Shown in pieces: positions 50,345 through 50,920 of a stretch of DNA of 50,920 bases (position 1 is its first letter; each line of letters starts with the position of its first letter). The position numbers were made by a program, and so were the translations under genes. A model generated the notes under the pieces. The model saw only the letters and a list, made by a program, of their open reading frames with translations, ran no database searches and had not been told where the DNA came from. Source of the DNA: JBHFEI01 sp041928815 (GTDB lineage: Bacteria; Pseudomonadota; Alphaproteobacteria; Rhizobiales; Rhizobiaceae); the NCBI RefSeq assembly GCF_041928815.1, contig NZ_JBHFEI010000021.1, positions 1 through 50,920 of the forward strand, read 5' to 3'.

Positions 50345-50377
50345 AAGCGCCCGCCGGAGAGGCTCCGACGGGCGCTT
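50345..50377 (-). terminator. Hairpin after DUF1127 gene 2
   Basis: AAGCGCCCG (50345-50353) pairs with CGGGCGCTT (50369-50377); an inner CGGA/TCCG pair extends the stem past one mismatch. Only TTT follows on the minus strand, so termination may be partial. Confidence 0.6.
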
Positions 50378-50411
50378 CAATGATAGCAGGCAAAAAGCTT
50401 CGGCGTCGCGC

Positions 50412-50555
50412 TTAGCGGACGGCCTTGCGGGCAACCTGCGGGATATCGCCGCGGCCGATGCCGAGGTCGTTCAGTTCCCGGTCGCTCATGCGGTTGAGCT
50501 CGACGCAGGTCTGCCGGTACTTGCGCCAGGTGCTGAAAGAGCGTGCGATGTTCAT
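50412..50555 (-). CDS. DUF1127 small arginine-rich protein 2 (47 aa)
   Basis: This 47-residue DUF1127 protein has NIARSFSTWRKYRQTCVELN, then MSDRELNDLGIGRGDIPQV and a basic tail ending KAVR. The start ATG (50555) has AAAGGAT 8 nt upstream and the stop is TAA (50412-50414). Length equals that of the neighbour at 49984-50127, with which it shares the Ile-Ala-Arg-Ser start, Tyr-Arg, Leu-x-x-Ile/Leu-Gly-Ile and Asp-Ile positions. The two are probably an old tandem duplication. The high Arg content suggests nucleic-acid binding. Confidence 0.9.
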   Translation of the reverse strand: MNIARSFSTWRKYRQTCVELNRMSDRELNDLGIGRGDIPQVARKAVR

Positions 50556-50626
50556 GATCCTATCCTTTCCAGGGTCATTGCCAGCGCTTCGTCATCTCTT
50601 GGCTGGCCGTCGTTCTATGACGCTGA

Positions 50627-50920
50627 CTATAGCGCCCGTTCAGCGCCGAACCCAGCGTGAATGCTGCATCGCACCCATGCGGACCGCGCATTGCTGCAAC
50701 TGCTGTTGACGGCCGTTCGAGGGGGAGGCTCGAGAGACGAAAGAACGGACAACCTCTCGATTTCAGCCTTGCGCTCCGGGCTCCGCCACGGATGGGCAGG
50801 TGCCGGCGCGATGATCTCATGTTTCCATGCGCGTTCGAAGCGCGCCATTGCCCCGGTCCTGCCAGCCATTCCTCCCATTATCGGCGGCTGCAGCGCTTCT
50901 TCCAGTTTGTCCGCCTCGAC
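50627..50920 (-). CDS. Possible C-terminal part of an unknown protein (right edge)
   Basis: A minus-strand frame is open from the window edge to a TAG at 50627-50629, about 97 residues. It begins with a helical segment (EADKLEEALQPP), then ARFERAWKHEIIAPAPAHPW and a charged stretch; the last 30 residues look non-coding in composition. Third-position GC is lower than in neighbouring genes. I recognise no family. If it is not a gene, the 365 bases from 50556 to the edge hold only the promoter of DUF1127 gene 2 and nothing else that I can identify. Confidence 0.28.
   Translation of the reverse strand, partial: VEADKLEEALQPPIMGGMAGRTGAMARFERAWKHEIIAPAPAHPWRSPERKAEIERLSVLSSLEPPPRTAVNSSCSNARSAWVRCSIHAGFGAERAL

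Overview
The window is chromosomal DNA of a high-GC alphaproteobacterium of the order Hyphomicrobiales, most probably Rhizobiaceae or a close relative. Evidence: a bacterial homologue of the mitochondrial complex I subunit NDUFS4, class II DAHP synthase, a chimeric malic enzyme beside a PlcP-type metallophosphoesterase, DUF2865 and DUF1127 proteins, the run yajC / Mth938-like / squalene-synthase-like, and two 107-bp intergenic elements resembling rhizobial RIME repeats. From memory the order ABC transporter, fumC, L,D-transpeptidase, gph, rpiA, gor, ..., dme, plcP matches Sinorhizobium meliloti (around SMc00138 to SMc00171). Most of the window is ordinary core genome.

Layout. 1-807: a low-GC edge with a truncated unknown ORF, a small unknown gene and helically phased repeats, abutting the 3' end of tRNA-Arg(TCT); probably the end of a genomic island. 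937-6440: NDUFS4-like protein, a polar amino-acid ABC transporter with no ATPase gene, and an OmpA-family protein with six 108-bp tandem repeats. 6515-11004: mobB, mobA, two exporters and moaA. 11181-13345: DUF971, an FMN-binding protein and a diguanylate cyclase. 13636-21365: fumC, L,D-transpeptidase, gph, rpiA, a DUF2059 protein, gor and a coupled small membrane protein. 21428-27178: two TadG-like proteins and a TadE-like protein around class II DAHP synthase and a GFA-fold protein. 27310-33848: DUF1003, an LTA-synthase-family enzyme, NAD synthetase, a NYN/LOTUS-like protein and a DUF2865 protein. 33994-38706: dme, plcP with a perfect Pho box, and an MFS transporter. 38805-42941: a complete Mla-type lipid transporter (permease, ATPase, MCE protein, lipoprotein). 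43083-50555: a degenerate-LytM NlpD-like lipoprotein, DUF815 ATPase, yajC without secDF, Mth938-like, squalene-synthase-like, trmFO and two 47-residue DUF1127 proteins.

Shared themes. Envelope maintenance recurs: L,D-transpeptidase, OmpA-type peptidoglycan anchor, amidase activator, Mla lipid transport, LTA-synthase-like transferase and PlcP. Two tandem CTGTCAT-type boxes, before plcP and before the LTA-synthase-like gene, suggest that PhoB links phosphate supply to lipid and glycan headgroup metabolism. The most striking structural finding is a pair of exactly 107-bp CTAG-bounded palindromic elements whose ends supply the TAG stop codons of three neighbouring genes. I saw no CRISPR array, rRNA, transposase, prophage or clearly novel defence system.
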